From a virus, in the IMG/VR virus record IMGVR_UViG_3300030380_004565, positions 14,181 through 47,662 of that record: a stretch of 33,482 bases of DNA; one strand, written 5' to 3'. The position numbers were made by a program, and so were the translations under genes. Below, piece by piece: positions 6,179-11,707 of this stretch. Position 1 is the stretch's first letter; each line of letters opens with the position of its first letter. The notes beneath the pieces are model-generated. The model worked only from the letters and a program-made list of their open reading frames with translations, made no database searches and was not told the origin of the DNA.

Positions 6179-6606
6179 TCTTCTTCATCACCTATAAGTT
6201 TTTCAAGATTCTTTAATATTTCATCTTCATTCATTAATGCATTTGCAAGACTCAAACCATCATCGTATGTTTTTAACATTTGAGAATAATCTTTATCGTA
6301 TGCATGAAAATCATCTAACTCTTCAACAGTCTGTCTAGTTTCATATTTAGAATACATTTTAAATAATTCACTAGCAATATATGATTTCGTAAAATCGGGT
6401 TCAAGATATTCTTGAATCTCTGTACCTGTCAATAGTTGAGCCAATGGCATTTTTCTATCTTCATCATTTGGGTCAGACCAAACAATAACAAATTCTTCTT
6501 GACCTGTTAAATGATTTTGTGCTACGGCTACCTCTAATTGATGTGTAAAGTTTTTAACCATTTCAAACTTTTCATACAATTTTCCGATAGATTTTTTAGT
6601 TTCCAT
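6175..6606 (-). CDS. Hypothetical acidic helical protein (143 aa)
   Basis: ATG preceded by AGAGGAAAT; first gene after the promoter at 6639. Residues 1-60 contain FVIVWSDPNDEDRKMPLAQL, and the rest is helical and acidic (EELDDFHAYDKDYSQM, ILKNLEKLIGDEEE). No known motif. The acidity resembles phage anti-host proteins in general, but nothing more specific can be said. Confidence 0.7.
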   Translation of the reverse strand: METKKSIGKLYEKFEMVKNFTHQLEVAVAQNHLTGQEEFVIVWSDPNDEDRKMPLAQLLTGTEIQEYLEPDFTKSYIASELFKMYSKYETRQTVEELDDFHAYDKDYSQMLKTYDDGLSLANALMNEDEILKNLEKLIGDEEE

Positions 6607-6638
6607 ATTTCCTCTTTTCTCTTTATATTCTTATATAA

Positions 6639-6666
6639 ATATTAGTATCTGTAAATATATATGCAA
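6639..6666 (-). promoter_or_regulatory. Promoter TTGCAT-N16-TAATAT
   Basis: On the - strand TTGCAT, 16 bp, TAATAT, then a ~32-nt leader and AGAGGAAAT before the 6606 ATG. Identical hexamers and spacing to the promoter at 3095. Confidence 0.7.
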
Positions 6667-6703
6667 GTAGTTTTAAAAAAAATTTATTAGAACCACAGTT
6701 TGA

Positions 6704-6756
6704 CCCGCAGAGCGGTTCCCGTAGGGGCTCTCTCCCGAGAGGGTGATACTTGGAAA
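6704..6756. repeat. Intergenic triple-hairpin element, copy 4
   Basis: CCGC-AGA-GCGG, CCC-GTA-GGG and CTCTCT-CCCG-AGAG(GG), then TGATACTTGGAAAA. The first hairpin is identical to that of copy 5, while the third differs completely in stem sequence but keeps the shape. Confidence 0.75.
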
Positions 6757-6787
6757 ATGGGTAGGAAAAACTAAAAAACCTACCCAT
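6757..6787 (-). terminator. Intrinsic terminator of the 8113-6796 operon
   Basis: ATGGGTAGG (6757-6765) pairs with CCTACCCAT (6779-6787); on the - strand the stem is followed by TTTTCCAAG, the start of the hairpin element. Confidence 0.75.
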
Positions 6788-6795
6788 TATTAAAT

Positions 6796-6909
6796 CTATC
6801 TATTTAAGAAAAAAGATTCTACTTTCATAGCTACATAACCTAATCCTGCAACTACGGTCATAGTTCCTATTCCTACTAATAAACTATATACTATTATGTT
6901 TATCGGCAT
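6796..6909 (-). CDS. Small membrane protein (37 aa)
   Basis: ATG 1 nt after the preceding stop, with GAGGAGAAG upstream. MPINIIVYSLLVGIGTMTVV and the following AGLGYVAM form one hydrophobic segment of about 25 residues, ending in a short basic tail (ESFFLNR). A single-pass inner-membrane peptide, probably with its N terminus outside by the positive-inside rule. Function unknown; last gene of a seven-gene operon. Confidence 0.6.
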   Translation of the reverse strand: MPINIIVYSLLVGIGTMTVVAGLGYVAMKVESFFLNR

Positions 6910-6910
6910 A

Positions 6911-7042
6911 TTACTTCTCCTCTCTTGGACAATCTTCGTATGGGAATTGTTCTTGTTCTTCACATAAACAAAAATTAAATTCTTTTACTTGTTTAGTATG
7001 AGTAAAGTTAGCTAACTCTCCATAACTCCAATCTTCTCTCAT
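6911..7042 (-). CDS. Small hypothetical Cys-containing protein (43 aa)
   Basis: ATGA overlap with the 7039 gene. MREDWSYGELANFTHTKQVK, then FCLCEEQEQFPYEDC: three Cys in a short span that could bind a metal, though only three ligands plus a His are visible. Its C-terminal codons carry GAGGAGAAG, the ribosome-binding site of the next gene. Confidence 0.55.
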   Translation of the reverse strand: MREDWSYGELANFTHTKQVKEFNFCLCEEQEQFPYEDCPREEK

Positions 7043-7275
7043 TTTTCTTCTCTTTCTAACTCTCTTAATAGTTCTAATCTTGAATAGTGTCTTATTAGAT
7101 TATCTAAAGGAGAAAAATCCCATTTTCTAATTTTTTCAAGCACATCTTCAGCAGTCATATCCACATATCCTAAAGTCATATCTTTTTCACTATCATACTC
7201 AAATAATCCTTCATCTATGTAATATTGTAAAGTTTCTAATTCTTCTTTTATATATTTTTTCATTTTTCTTCCCAT
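7039..7275 (-). CDS. Hypothetical protein (78 or 74 aa)
   Basis: Two starts: 7275 (MGRKMKKYIK) or 7263 (MKKYIKEELETLQYYIDEGL). The inner one overlaps the upstream stop as ATGA and has GGGAAGAA 6 nt before it, matching the coupling used elsewhere in this operon, so it is preferred. Charged helical protein with a DMTAEDVLEKIRKWDFSPLD core resembling a small helical bundle. Function unknown. Confidence 0.7.
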   Translation of the reverse strand: MGRKMKKYIKEELETLQYYIDEGLFEYDSEKDMTLGYVDMTAEDVLEKIRKWDFSPLDNLIRHYSRLELLRELEREEK

Positions 7276-7379
7276 GCTATTACTTCATAACAATCATTAC
7301 ATTCAACACTTGCGTTATCGTTTTTACTTCCATAGGTCACAACACTTATGTCATGTCCAACATGTTCTATGATATTCAT
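7260..7379 (-). CDS. Small hypothetical protein (39 aa)
   Basis: ATGA overlap with the stop of the 7376 gene. MNIIEHVGHDISVVTYGSKN, then VECNDCYEVIAWEEK: a CxxC near the C terminus and two His near the N terminus could form one zinc site (inference). Overlaps the next gene, which supports real translation in a chain of coupled genes. Confidence 0.55.
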   Translation of the reverse strand: MNIIEHVGHDISVVTYGSKNDNASVECNDCYEVIAWEEK

Positions 7380-7900
7380 TCAACCACTTCCCATTCTCCA
7401 ACAGTTGTGTCATCGCTAGTTATTACTATCGTATGACTTTTAGGTCTTTCTTCTAATCCTAAGTCATACAACTTTTCGTAATACTCATCTTCATCTAAGA
7501 CTTCATTTTCTTCACATCTAAATATATAGATAGTTTCTCCCATAGGTCTATCGTGATGACTTCTAGTTAAAGTTATAACTCCACTTTCTACCTTGCTAAA
7601 ATCTAACTTAGCAGTTATGTGTGAATCATTAATTGTGTCAAATACCATATACTTCAAAAAGACAGAATCCACTTCTTGAATTTCAGTATGTCCGAATGAG
7701 TTAGTCCAACCAACATACCCCATAGCGATACCATACTCCCAATGTTCATCCATACTTCCTGCACTTGAAAGTGTTGCACTAAGTTCTGCTAGTAAATTAG
7801 ACTGCGATACTGCATAATCTTCATAATCCCATTCACTACTACCTTCTGGTAATTCAGATTCATCCCATGTCCATTCTGTATAACCTAATAATTTATCCAT
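7376..7900 (-). CDS. Hypothetical acidic protein (174 aa)
   Basis: Overlaps the upstream small gene by 8 nt. Very acidic and aromatic N terminus (YTEWTWDESELPEGSSEWDY), then a beta-rich body (YMVFDTINDSHITAKLDFSK, GETIYIFRCEENEVL). No catalytic motif recognised. Longest gene of its operon; the charge pattern would fit a DNA-mimic or adaptor, but that is speculation. Confidence 0.7.
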   Translation of the reverse strand: MDKLLGYTEWTWDESELPEGSSEWDYEDYAVSQSNLLAELSATLSSAGSMDEHWEYGIAMGYVGWTNSFGHTEIQEVDSVFLKYMVFDTINDSHITAKLDFSKVESGVITLTRSHHDRPMGETIYIFRCEENEVLDEDEYYEKLYDLGLEERPKSHTIVITSDDTTVGEWEVVE

Positions 7901-8006
7901 ATCGTTTTTTACCTCCGTTCATTCTTCCATTATCAGTAGGTCTTTTTAACCCGTGATACATACCACCTTTTTTACTTTTAGCTTTTCTTCTTTCGTGTCT
8001 ATTCAT
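7893..8006 (-). CDS. MNRxERRK small basic protein, paralogue 2 (37 aa)
   Basis: ATGA overlap with the 8003 gene. MNRHERRKAKSKKGGMYHGL then basic, Gly-rich residues. The start MNR-x-ERRK and the following SKK(K)GG are shared with the gene immediately upstream, so the pair arose by tandem duplication. Strongly basic, probably nucleic-acid or ribosome binding. Similar tiny MNRxxRR proteins are frequent in phages; no function is established that I can name. Confidence 0.65.
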   Translation of the reverse strand: MNRHERRKAKSKKGGMYHGLKRPTDNGRMNGGKKRYG

Positions 8007-8113
8007 TTTTTACTTACTCTACTTCCTAAGTGTGAATTACGATGAAGTTTATTTTTAGAATAAAATCCACCTTTCTTCTTACTTAATAGTTTTCTTCTTT
8101 CTGCTCTATTCAT
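8003..8113 (-). CDS. MNRxERRK small basic protein, paralogue 1 (36 aa)
   Basis: MNRAERRKLLSKKKGGFYSK then NKLHRNSHLGSRVSKK. First gene after the promoter at 8121. The ATG lies 7 nt after the -10 box and no Shine-Dalgarno precedes it, so the mRNA would be leaderless. Nearly all charge is positive. Tandem paralogue of the next gene. Confidence 0.65.
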   Translation of the reverse strand: MNRAERRKLLSKKKGGFYSKNKLHRNSHLGSRVSKK

Positions 8114-8120
8114 AATATTA

Positions 8121-8148
8121 ATTATACATATATGCAATTGTTATGCAA
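8121..8148 (-). promoter_or_regulatory. Promoter TTGCAT-N16-TATAAT (leaderless start)
   Basis: On the - strand TTGCAT, 16 bp containing a second TTGCAT, then perfect TATAAT. ATG follows 7 nt later, so transcription would begin at or next to the start codon. The best promoter in the window; a parS-like palindrome lies 23 bp upstream. Confidence 0.8.
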
Positions 8149-8171
8149 CTAAAATATTAAAAATATTTATT

Positions 8172-8187
8172 TGTTTCACATGAAACA
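8172..8187. promoter_or_regulatory. parS-like palindrome
   Basis: TGTTTCACATGAAACA has 7-bp perfect inverted arms and differs by one base (A for G at position 9) from the widely conserved bacterial chromosomal parS site TGTTTCACGTGAAACA bound by ParB. It lies between hairpin element copy 5 and the 8121 promoter. No parA or parB gene is in the window, so it could recruit the host ParB, serve a phage partition system encoded elsewhere, or be an unrelated operator. Confidence 0.55.
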
Positions 8188-8193
8188 CATTGC

Positions 8194-8249
8194 GACCGCA
8201 GAGCGGACATCCCGAAGGGCCCAACTCCGTTGGTGAAATTTGGATAAAA
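8194..8249. repeat. Intergenic triple-hairpin element, copy 5
   Basis: The type example: CCGC-AGA-GCGG, ACAT, CCC-GAA-GGG, CCAAC-TCC-GTTGG, then TGAAATTTGGATAAAA. All stems are perfect and all loops are three bases. Confidence 0.8.
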
Positions 8250-8254
8250 AAAAT

Positions 8255-8271
8255 GGGGGGTTGTTCCCCCC
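8255..8271 (-). terminator. Intrinsic terminator of the ArdC-like gene
   Basis: GGGGGG-TTGTT-CCCCCC; on the - strand the stem is followed by ATTTTTTTTATCC, merging into hairpin element copy 5. Confidence 0.85.
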
Positions 8272-8324
8272 ACTTCGTTATTTCTTTTTCTTAATATCAA
8301 TAATAGTTCTAACTATTACATAAA

Positions 8325-9224
8325 TCATATACCCCCCTGCTCTTCTATCTTCTCCATAATTACATTTGCAAACTTGGAAATCCTTTTAACTGACTCTTGC
8401 AATATGTCTTCATTACCTTTAGACCAATTAGCAATATATCCTATTGAATAACTACTAGTATCTATATTTAAATAGTCAGCTACTACATAGGCGATAGTCT
8501 CGGCTTCTGTCTCCACTAGAGGGCGATAAACTCGTTTTCTGTCTAGTTCTTCGTTAGAGTGTGCAAACATATGACCTATTTCATGTAATATAGTATGAAT
8601 TTTATCGGCTTCTGTTGTGTTCTCTTTACAAACTATTTCTTTAACTGTGTGGTCAGTCCACCCACCCAAAGACTCGTTAAATATTTCTTCATATCTAAAT
8701 TTAAAATCGTTATCTTTAATAATTGTTAAAAGAACTGATTCTAATTTTTTAAAGTTAACATCAACATCAACGGTTTTAATATTCCAATCAAATTCGTTGA
8801 AAACTTCTTTAATTGGTAAATCCGGTAATGGCTCTGTGTCTTCTATGTCATAAACATAAACATCTTTAAACCAAAGTTTTTCTTCTTCTTCTCCTTTTGC
8901 GTTCTCTTTAGTATAAGTAATAGGTGCTAACTGAACAATGCGTATTGGAGGTGTTCTCTCTTCACACTCACAGTTTTTATTGCTAAGACTTCTACAAATT
9001 AAACATGCAACAGGTATTCTATTAAACTTGTCAATCCATTGTTTATAACCCATAACAAAAGTTGCGTTTTCCTTAGTCATATAAATTAACATTTGATTAA
9101 AAAAACTTCTAGTTCTAAATTTCTTTATGAACTTTAAGTAACTTATATAATCTGATTCTTCAACAAAATTTTTAACTCTGTCGTGTATTCTCTCAATTGT
9201 TTTATTTGTTTTTATATTTTTCAT
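8325..9224 (-). CDS. ArdC-like antirestriction protein with zinc metallopeptidase domain (299 aa)
   Basis: Residues 25-70 (FFNQMLIYMTKENATFVMGY, then KQWIDKF) match the N-terminal ssDNA-binding domain of ArdC-type proteins. Residues 214-218 are HEIGH, the zinc-protease motif, with further acidic candidates in ETEAETIAYVVADYL at about 238-250. ArdC proteins protect incoming DNA from restriction. Odd feature: where the family usually has a short KGEKG-like turn after the first domain, this one has CLICRSLSNKNCEC (C74, C77, C85, C87), a possible extra zinc knuckle. A single-gene transcription unit with its own promoter (9232) and terminator (8255); apparently leaderless. Confidence 0.8.
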   Translation of the reverse strand: MKNIKTNKTIERIHDRVKNFVEESDYISYLKFIKKFRTRSFFNQMLIYMTKENATFVMGYKQWIDKFNRIPVACLICRSLSNKNCECEERTPPIRIVQLAPITYTKENAKGEEEEKLWFKDVYVYDIEDTEPLPDLPIKEVFNEFDWNIKTVDVDVNFKKLESVLLTIIKDNDFKFRYEEIFNESLGGWTDHTVKEIVCKENTTEADKIHTILHEIGHMFAHSNEELDRKRVYRPLVETEAETIAYVVADYLNIDTSSYSIGYIANWSKGNEDILQESVKRISKFANVIMEKIEEQGGI

Positions 9225-9231
9225 ATTCTAA

Positions 9232-9259
9232 ATAATAGTATCTTAAAAATATTATGCAA
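9232..9259 (-). promoter_or_regulatory. Promoter TTGCAT-N16-TATTAT (leaderless start)
   Basis: On the - strand TTGCAT, 16 bp, TATTAT, 7 nt, ATG of the ArdC-like gene, with no Shine-Dalgarno. A second promoter lies upstream at 9362, so a longer transcript through hairpin element copy 6 is also possible. Confidence 0.7.
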
Positions 9260-9304
9260 CTCAAATATAAAAAATGTTATATGTAAAATAGCAATCAAAT
9301 TTTT

Positions 9305-9348
9305 ACCCGCCGGGAGGCCCTCCGCTCCGCGAGGTCCCACTTGGATAT
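9305..9348. repeat. Intergenic triple-hairpin element, copy 6 (two hairpins)
   Basis: CCC-GCC-GGG and CCTCCGC-TCC-GCGAGG (one bulge), then TCCCACTTGGATA. Unlike the other copies it follows a promoter, not a terminator: - strand transcription from 9362 would pass through it about 6-10 nt after initiation. Confidence 0.65.
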
Positions 9349-9361
9349 TGATAAGCGTGAC

Positions 9362-9389
9362 ATTATAGCAGATATGCAAATGTATGCAA
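9362..9389 (-). promoter_or_regulatory. Promoter TTGCAT-N16-TATAAT (extended -10)
   Basis: On the - strand TTGCAT, 16 bp ending TCTGC, then TATAAT, giving a TGC extended -10. It reads into hairpin element copy 6 and on to the ArdC-like gene, making a long alternative leader. Confidence 0.75.
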
Positions 9390-9418
9390 GTAATTTTAAA
9401 AAAAGATTAAATAAAATT

Positions 9419-9446
9419 TTGATTATTGTTGCAAGTATGCAATACT
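9419..9446 (+). promoter_or_regulatory. Promoter TTGATT-N16-AATACT for the ncRNA
   Basis: On the + strand TTGATT, 16 bp, AATACT; expected start near 9452-9453, exactly where the 15-mer ATTGGCTTTTTGACA begins. That 15-mer also begins the predicted transcript on the opposite strand at 12248, which supports this promoter over the overlapping TTGCAA-N16-TATTGG. Confidence 0.5.
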
Positions 9447-9451
9447 TACTT

Positions 9452-9772
9452 ATTGGCTTTTTGACAGATAAATAAAGGAATCTTTCAGAGGATTTTGAAA
9501 GGTGGCTCGTAAAGAGTTCAGAGTATCGAAAAGAATCTTCCTGCTTTTAGTAAGCGAAAGACATACAAAGTATCCTAGGATAGGCTTGTATCTCTCTCCC
9601 TAACGAAGTTCATAGAGGCGCTTATCGAAACTACCTGCTCAGAGTGGTAGCTGAAAGGCTAGGTTGCAACCCTAACACCAATTGAAATTCTCTGAAAGAT
9701 TCTAACAAAGAAAACTCCTTTCGTGTTAGTGCTGAAAAAAAGAGTGGGTAGAAATACCTGCTCTTTTTTTAT
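9452..9772 (+). ncRNA. Structured non-coding RNA (~320 nt)
   Basis: No ORF is present. GAATCTTTCAGAG (9478-9490) pairs with CTCTGAAAGATTC (9690-9702), a perfect 13-bp closing stem. Inside it are TAAGCG/CGCTTA (about 9561 with 9620), ATACAA/TTGTAT around TATC-CTAG-GATA, CTACC/GGTAG (9631-9650) and several GAAA-type turns. After the closing stem, CTAACA/TGTTAG forms a hairpin, then a terminator. It is the only + strand transcript within the reverse-strand cluster. I looked for and did not find the conserved cores of RNase P, 6S RNA, tmRNA, SRP RNA or a group I intron. A regulatory or host-takeover RNA is possible. Confidence 0.6.
9735..9772 (+). terminator. Terminator of the ncRNA
   Basis: AAAAAAAGAG-x-GGGTA, loop GAAA, TACC-x-CTCTTTTTTT. 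A-rich and T-rich sides make it usable from both strands. Confidence 0.8.
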
Positions 9773-9784
9773 AATCAAATCGGG

Positions 9785-9833
9785 ACCGCTCTGCGGACAT
9801 CCCGTTAGGAACCCTCCGGGTCCCAATTGGATA
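9785..9833. repeat. Intergenic triple-hairpin element, copy 7
   Basis: CCGC-TCT-GCGG, ACAT, TCC-CGTTA-GGA, ACCC-TCC-GGGT, then CCCAATTGGATA. The first stem equals copies 4 and 5 but the loop is reverse-complemented (TCT for AGA), as if that hairpin had flipped. Confidence 0.75.
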
Positions 9834-9839
9834 GCACAA

Positions 9840-9862
9840 ACAGAGAGTGTGGAACTCTCTGT
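9840..9862 (-). terminator. Terminator of the 10025 gene
   Basis: ACAGAGAGT and ACTCTCTGT around the loop GTGGA (read on +). On the - strand TTTGTGCTATCC follows, a weak T-tract leading into copy 7. Confidence 0.6.
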
Positions 9863-9881
9863 AAGTGCAACCTCCTTGTTA

Positions 9882-10025
9882 TTATATTGTTTTATTTAGA
9901 TTGTATTCCATGCTTTCACGAAGCATCTTTAACCAATCTTTAATGTTTTGGTCAATTGGGTAGTCATTGATAGTTCTATCAAGCTCTACCATTGTCCAGT
10001 TATAAACTCTCTCGTATTTATTCAT
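9882..10025 (-). CDS. Small hypothetical protein (47 aa)
   Basis: The frame is open to 10079 but that ATG lies inside the promoter. ATG at 10025 is chosen: it has GCGAGGAAAA upstream. Sequence MNKYERVYNWTMVELDRTIN then helical to the end; resembles a small helical hairpin. A single-gene unit with promoter at 10052 and terminator at 9840. Downstream of its stop the - strand contains AAGGAGG with no start codon after it. Function unknown. Confidence 0.65.
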   Translation of the reverse strand: MNKYERVYNWTMVELDRTINDYPIDQNIKDWLKMLRESMEYNLNKTI

Positions 10026-10051
10026 ATTAGTTTTCCTCGCTTTCATTATTA

Positions 10052-10079
10052 ATAATACATATATGCAGATACTATGCAA
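10052..10079 (-). promoter_or_regulatory. Promoter TTGCAT-N16-TATTAT
   Basis: On the - strand TTGCAT, 16 bp, TATTAT. An ATG at 10044 (MKARKTNMNKY) lies about 7 nt downstream and would be leaderless; the better ribosome-binding site favours the ATG at 10025. Confidence 0.7.
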
Positions 10080-10134
10080 CCTTTATTTGAAAAATATTTC
10101 ACAAACTACTTTGATTGTGAATTAGCAATGCAGA

Positions 10135-10190
10135 CCTGTCAGAGACAGCCCAGCGGGCCCACTCCGTGGTGGTCCATTTTGGATAAAAAA
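10135..10190. repeat. Intergenic triple-hairpin element, copy 8
   Basis: CTGTC-AGA-GACAG, CCC-AGC-GGG, CCAC-TCC-GTGG, then TGGTCCATTTTGGATAAAA. The first stem differs at every pair from copies 4 and 5 yet keeps the AGA loop, which is covariation-like evidence for the hairpin. Confidence 0.8.
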
Positions 10191-10191
10191 A

Positions 10192-10211
10192 ATCCCCCCT
10201 TTCGGGGGGAT
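10192..10211 (-). terminator. Intrinsic terminator of the 10471 gene
   Basis: ATCCCCCC-TTTC-GGGGGGAT; on the - strand followed by TTTTTTTTATCC, joining copy 8. Confidence 0.85.
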
Positions 10212-10225
10212 AGTTTTACCTTTCT

Positions 10226-10471
10226 CTATATCCAATCCGTTACATTTGACTTAGTCATGCCTTGCGCAAAAACTACTTTATATTCACCCGAATAAAAATA
10301 ACTTAAAGCCGTTTTGTTAGTATAAATTCCTTTACTTTCATACCATTGCTTTGAGCCATCTTTAGCCAATCCATGTAAATATATTTTAGTAGTTTTGGTA
10401 TTAGGATTAATAGCCATAGCTACCATATTTCTAGTATTAGCGCTTAGTAGTTTAGTTTTTAAGTTCTTCAA
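10226..10471 (-). CDS. Hypothetical protein, paralogue of the 11776 gene (81 aa)
   Basis: TTG start at 10471 with AAAGGAAA 6 nt upstream. Shares with the 11776 product the pattern LSAN(T/N)R(N/G)M, MAI, KT...I(Y/F)LH, QWYESK, TNKTAL(S/N)YFYSG and T(K/K)S...TDWI over its whole length. Predominantly beta with several Trp/Tyr; no catalytic motif seen. Two copies 1.5 kb apart, in separate transcription units with different regulation, suggest duplication followed by divergence. Function unknown. Confidence 0.75.
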   Translation of the reverse strand: MKNLKTKLLSANTRNMVAMAINPNTKTTKIYLHGLAKDGSKQWYESKGIYTNKTALSYFYSGEYKVVFAQGMTKSNVTDWI

Positions 10472-10645
10472 TTTTTTCCTTTCAAAATAACTTACCTAAG
10501 AAGGATACCATTTATATTTTTATATTTAAAAATTAATATTGAGTTATTTAGATTTAAGTTGCATAAGTTTTTATATATGCTATATGCATATTTATATTTA
10601 TACATTTGATGTATAAAAAATCTTTGAATAAGATTTGACAAGTTC

Positions 10646-10697
10646 GACCCTTCGCAAGCTCACCCTTACGGGTCCTCCGGAGGGTAAGATTTTGAAA
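10646..10697. repeat. Intergenic triple-hairpin element, copy 9
   Basis: CTT-CGC-AAG, ACCC-TTAC-GGGT, CCT-CCGG-AGG, then GTAAGATTTTGAAAA. The 3' box is diverged (TTTGA for TTGGA). GGTAAG...CTTACC (10683-10716) links it to the next copy. Confidence 0.55.
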
Positions 10698-10711
10698 ACA
10701 GCTTACCTAGC

Positions 10712-10769
10712 AGGACCCAGCGGAGCTGGAACTGCCCACAGGCCCCAAGCAGTGGTGCAATTTGGATAA
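10712..10769. repeat. Intergenic triple-hairpin element, copy 10
   Basis: CCAGC-GGA-GCTGG, GCC-CACA-GGC, a weak third hairpin, then TGCAATTTGGATAAAA. Tandem with copy 9; the first loop GGA is the reverse complement of the usual TCC. Confidence 0.6.
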
Positions 10770-10777
10770 AAAAAAAG

Positions 10778-10802
10778 CCACCTAACATCTCTGCTAGGTG
10801 GC
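10778..10802 (-). terminator. Intrinsic terminator of the 12021-10808 operon
   Basis: GCCACCTA (10778 on) pairs with TAGGTGGC; on the - strand TTTTTTTTTATCC follows directly, joining copy 10. Confidence 0.85.
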
Positions 10803-10807
10803 TAATT

Positions 10808-10933
10808 TTATAGACCGATACTTTTAATAAATGTTCTGTACCATTTAAAAATACTAAGTGGAGATAATTCTCCACCTAGTAAAAATGTAAAAACAATAAC
10901 TGTATAAATTATTGATTCAAATAATACAGACAT
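10808..10933 (-). CDS. Small membrane protein (41 aa)
   Basis: TAATG overlap with the upstream stop. MSVLFESIIYTVIVFTFLLG is one hydrophobic segment, followed by a short loop and a basic amphipathic end (FKWYRTFIKSIGL). Single-pass or hairpin membrane peptide. Last gene of the operon; the stop lies 6 nt before the terminator. Function unknown. Confidence 0.6.
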   Translation of the reverse strand: MSVLFESIIYTVIVFTFLLGGELSPLSIFKWYRTFIKSIGL

Positions 10934-11304
10934 TATTCTTCCTCTGGACTATGAACAACAACATTACTTAGTGCCTCAATTAATTGAAGTCTTATCTCGT
11001 TATCCATAAATAAAGTGAACTTATTATCTTTTCCAAAATAATCATTTCTAGCATCGATAGTTAAGGTAAAAGTATCATCAAGAATTAATGAAGCTCTTAC
11101 TCTTACTCTATCCTGCTCGTGTTCACTCGTTCCACTCGTATTAATGTGATAGCTAGTAGAAGAAAAATCATAATCAAAATCGCTTGAACTTAATTCTAAG
11201 CTCTGATAATCTGTTTCTTCTTTAAGAGAATTTCTGAACTCTCTCTTAATGTCTGCTACCTGTTTTTTATTTTCTGTGTAATAAGTTGTATCAATAAAAC
11301 TCAT
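10933..11304 (-). CDS. Hypothetical protein (123 aa)
   Basis: ATG at 11304 follows GAGAGGAGTGATA, better placed than the GTG at 11310. Starts MSFIDTTYYTENKKQVADIK; Ser/Thr/Asp-rich, strongly beta in the middle (VRASLILDDTFTLTIDARND) and helical at the end. No known motif. Its leader contains copy C of the repeated two-hairpin RNA, so translation may be controlled there. Confidence 0.7.
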   Translation of the reverse strand: MSFIDTTYYTENKKQVADIKREFRNSLKEETDYQSLELSSSDFDYDFSSTSYHINTSGTSEHEQDRVRVRASLILDDTFTLTIDARNDYFGKDNKFTLFMDNEIRLQLIEALSNVVVHSPEEE

Positions 11305-11317
11305 TATCACTCCTCTC

Positions 11318-11396
11318 TATTTTTTTTGTTTCGTTTTTTCTCTTGATATTCTTTGTGAATATCTCTGACCCCACCTGTTGAGATGAGGTCTGAGAT
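11318..11396 (-). ncRNA. Two-hairpin leader RNA, copy C
   Basis: On the - strand: ATATCTC-A-GACC...GGTC-A-GAGATAT, with the conserved interior CTCATCT and AGGTGGG, then GATATTC-ACAAA-GAATATC. The segment GAGATATTC can pair with either the upstream ATATCTC or the downstream GAATATC, so two exclusive states are possible. It lies just before the ribosome-binding site of the 11304 gene. Confidence 0.55.
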
Positions 11397-11397
11397 A

Positions 11398-11700
11398 TTA
11401 ACTATAAACAGGTCTTCCTGCGTGTCTATCTATTAAGTCTGTAAAAGACTTTAAAGAATTTGCAAATGCATTTTCTTCTGGACAATTACCACCACTAGAT
11501 AGATATATAATTGCGTTATCTCCTGTCATAAAATCTAATCTGCAATTATCTCTGCTCGCAGTATCCATAACAGCAACACAATCTTCTGCTAACTCTATGT
11601 ACCATTGACCACCATTAAAATGGTGTAGTCTTGCTCCAGCTTTGCAATAGCTTTGTAATATTGCTATTGCTTGAACTGTGTCTAGTAATATAGTTTTCAT
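11398..11700 (-). CDS. Hypothetical protein (100 aa)
   Basis: ATG at 11700 preceded by TTGGAGAAAAA. Starts MKTILLDTVQAIAILQSYCK; mixed alpha/beta with three Cys (C19, C41, C53 approx.) plus GGNCPEE near residue 71, and several His. No catalytic signature. Sits between two copies of the two-hairpin leader RNA, so it is presumably co-regulated with its neighbours. Function unknown. Confidence 0.7.
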   Translation of the reverse strand: MKTILLDTVQAIAILQSYCKAGARLHHFNGGQWYIELAEDCVAVMDTASRDNCRLDFMTGDNAIIYLSSGGNCPEENAFANSLKSFTDLIDRHAGRPVYS

Positions 11701-11707
11701 TTTTTCT

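Noticed and set aside
9452-9772. Assignment of the ncRNA as RNase P RNA, 6S RNA or group I intron
   Set aside because: The conserved sequence cores of these RNAs are not visible; only generic helices and GAAA turns are shared.
9866-9880. AAGGAGG on the reverse strand downstream of the 9882 stop
   Set aside because: No ATG, GTG or TTG at a suitable distance opens a frame; probably chance or the remnant of a lost gene.
10026-10079. Upstream extension of the 9882 gene to ATG 10079
   Set aside because: That ATG is part of the -35 element of the promoter at 10052, so it would not be transcribed.
10666-10875. 69-codon reverse frame
   Set aside because: Runs through a terminator and two hairpin elements; a better 41-codon membrane-protein gene (10808-10933) occupies the region in another frame.
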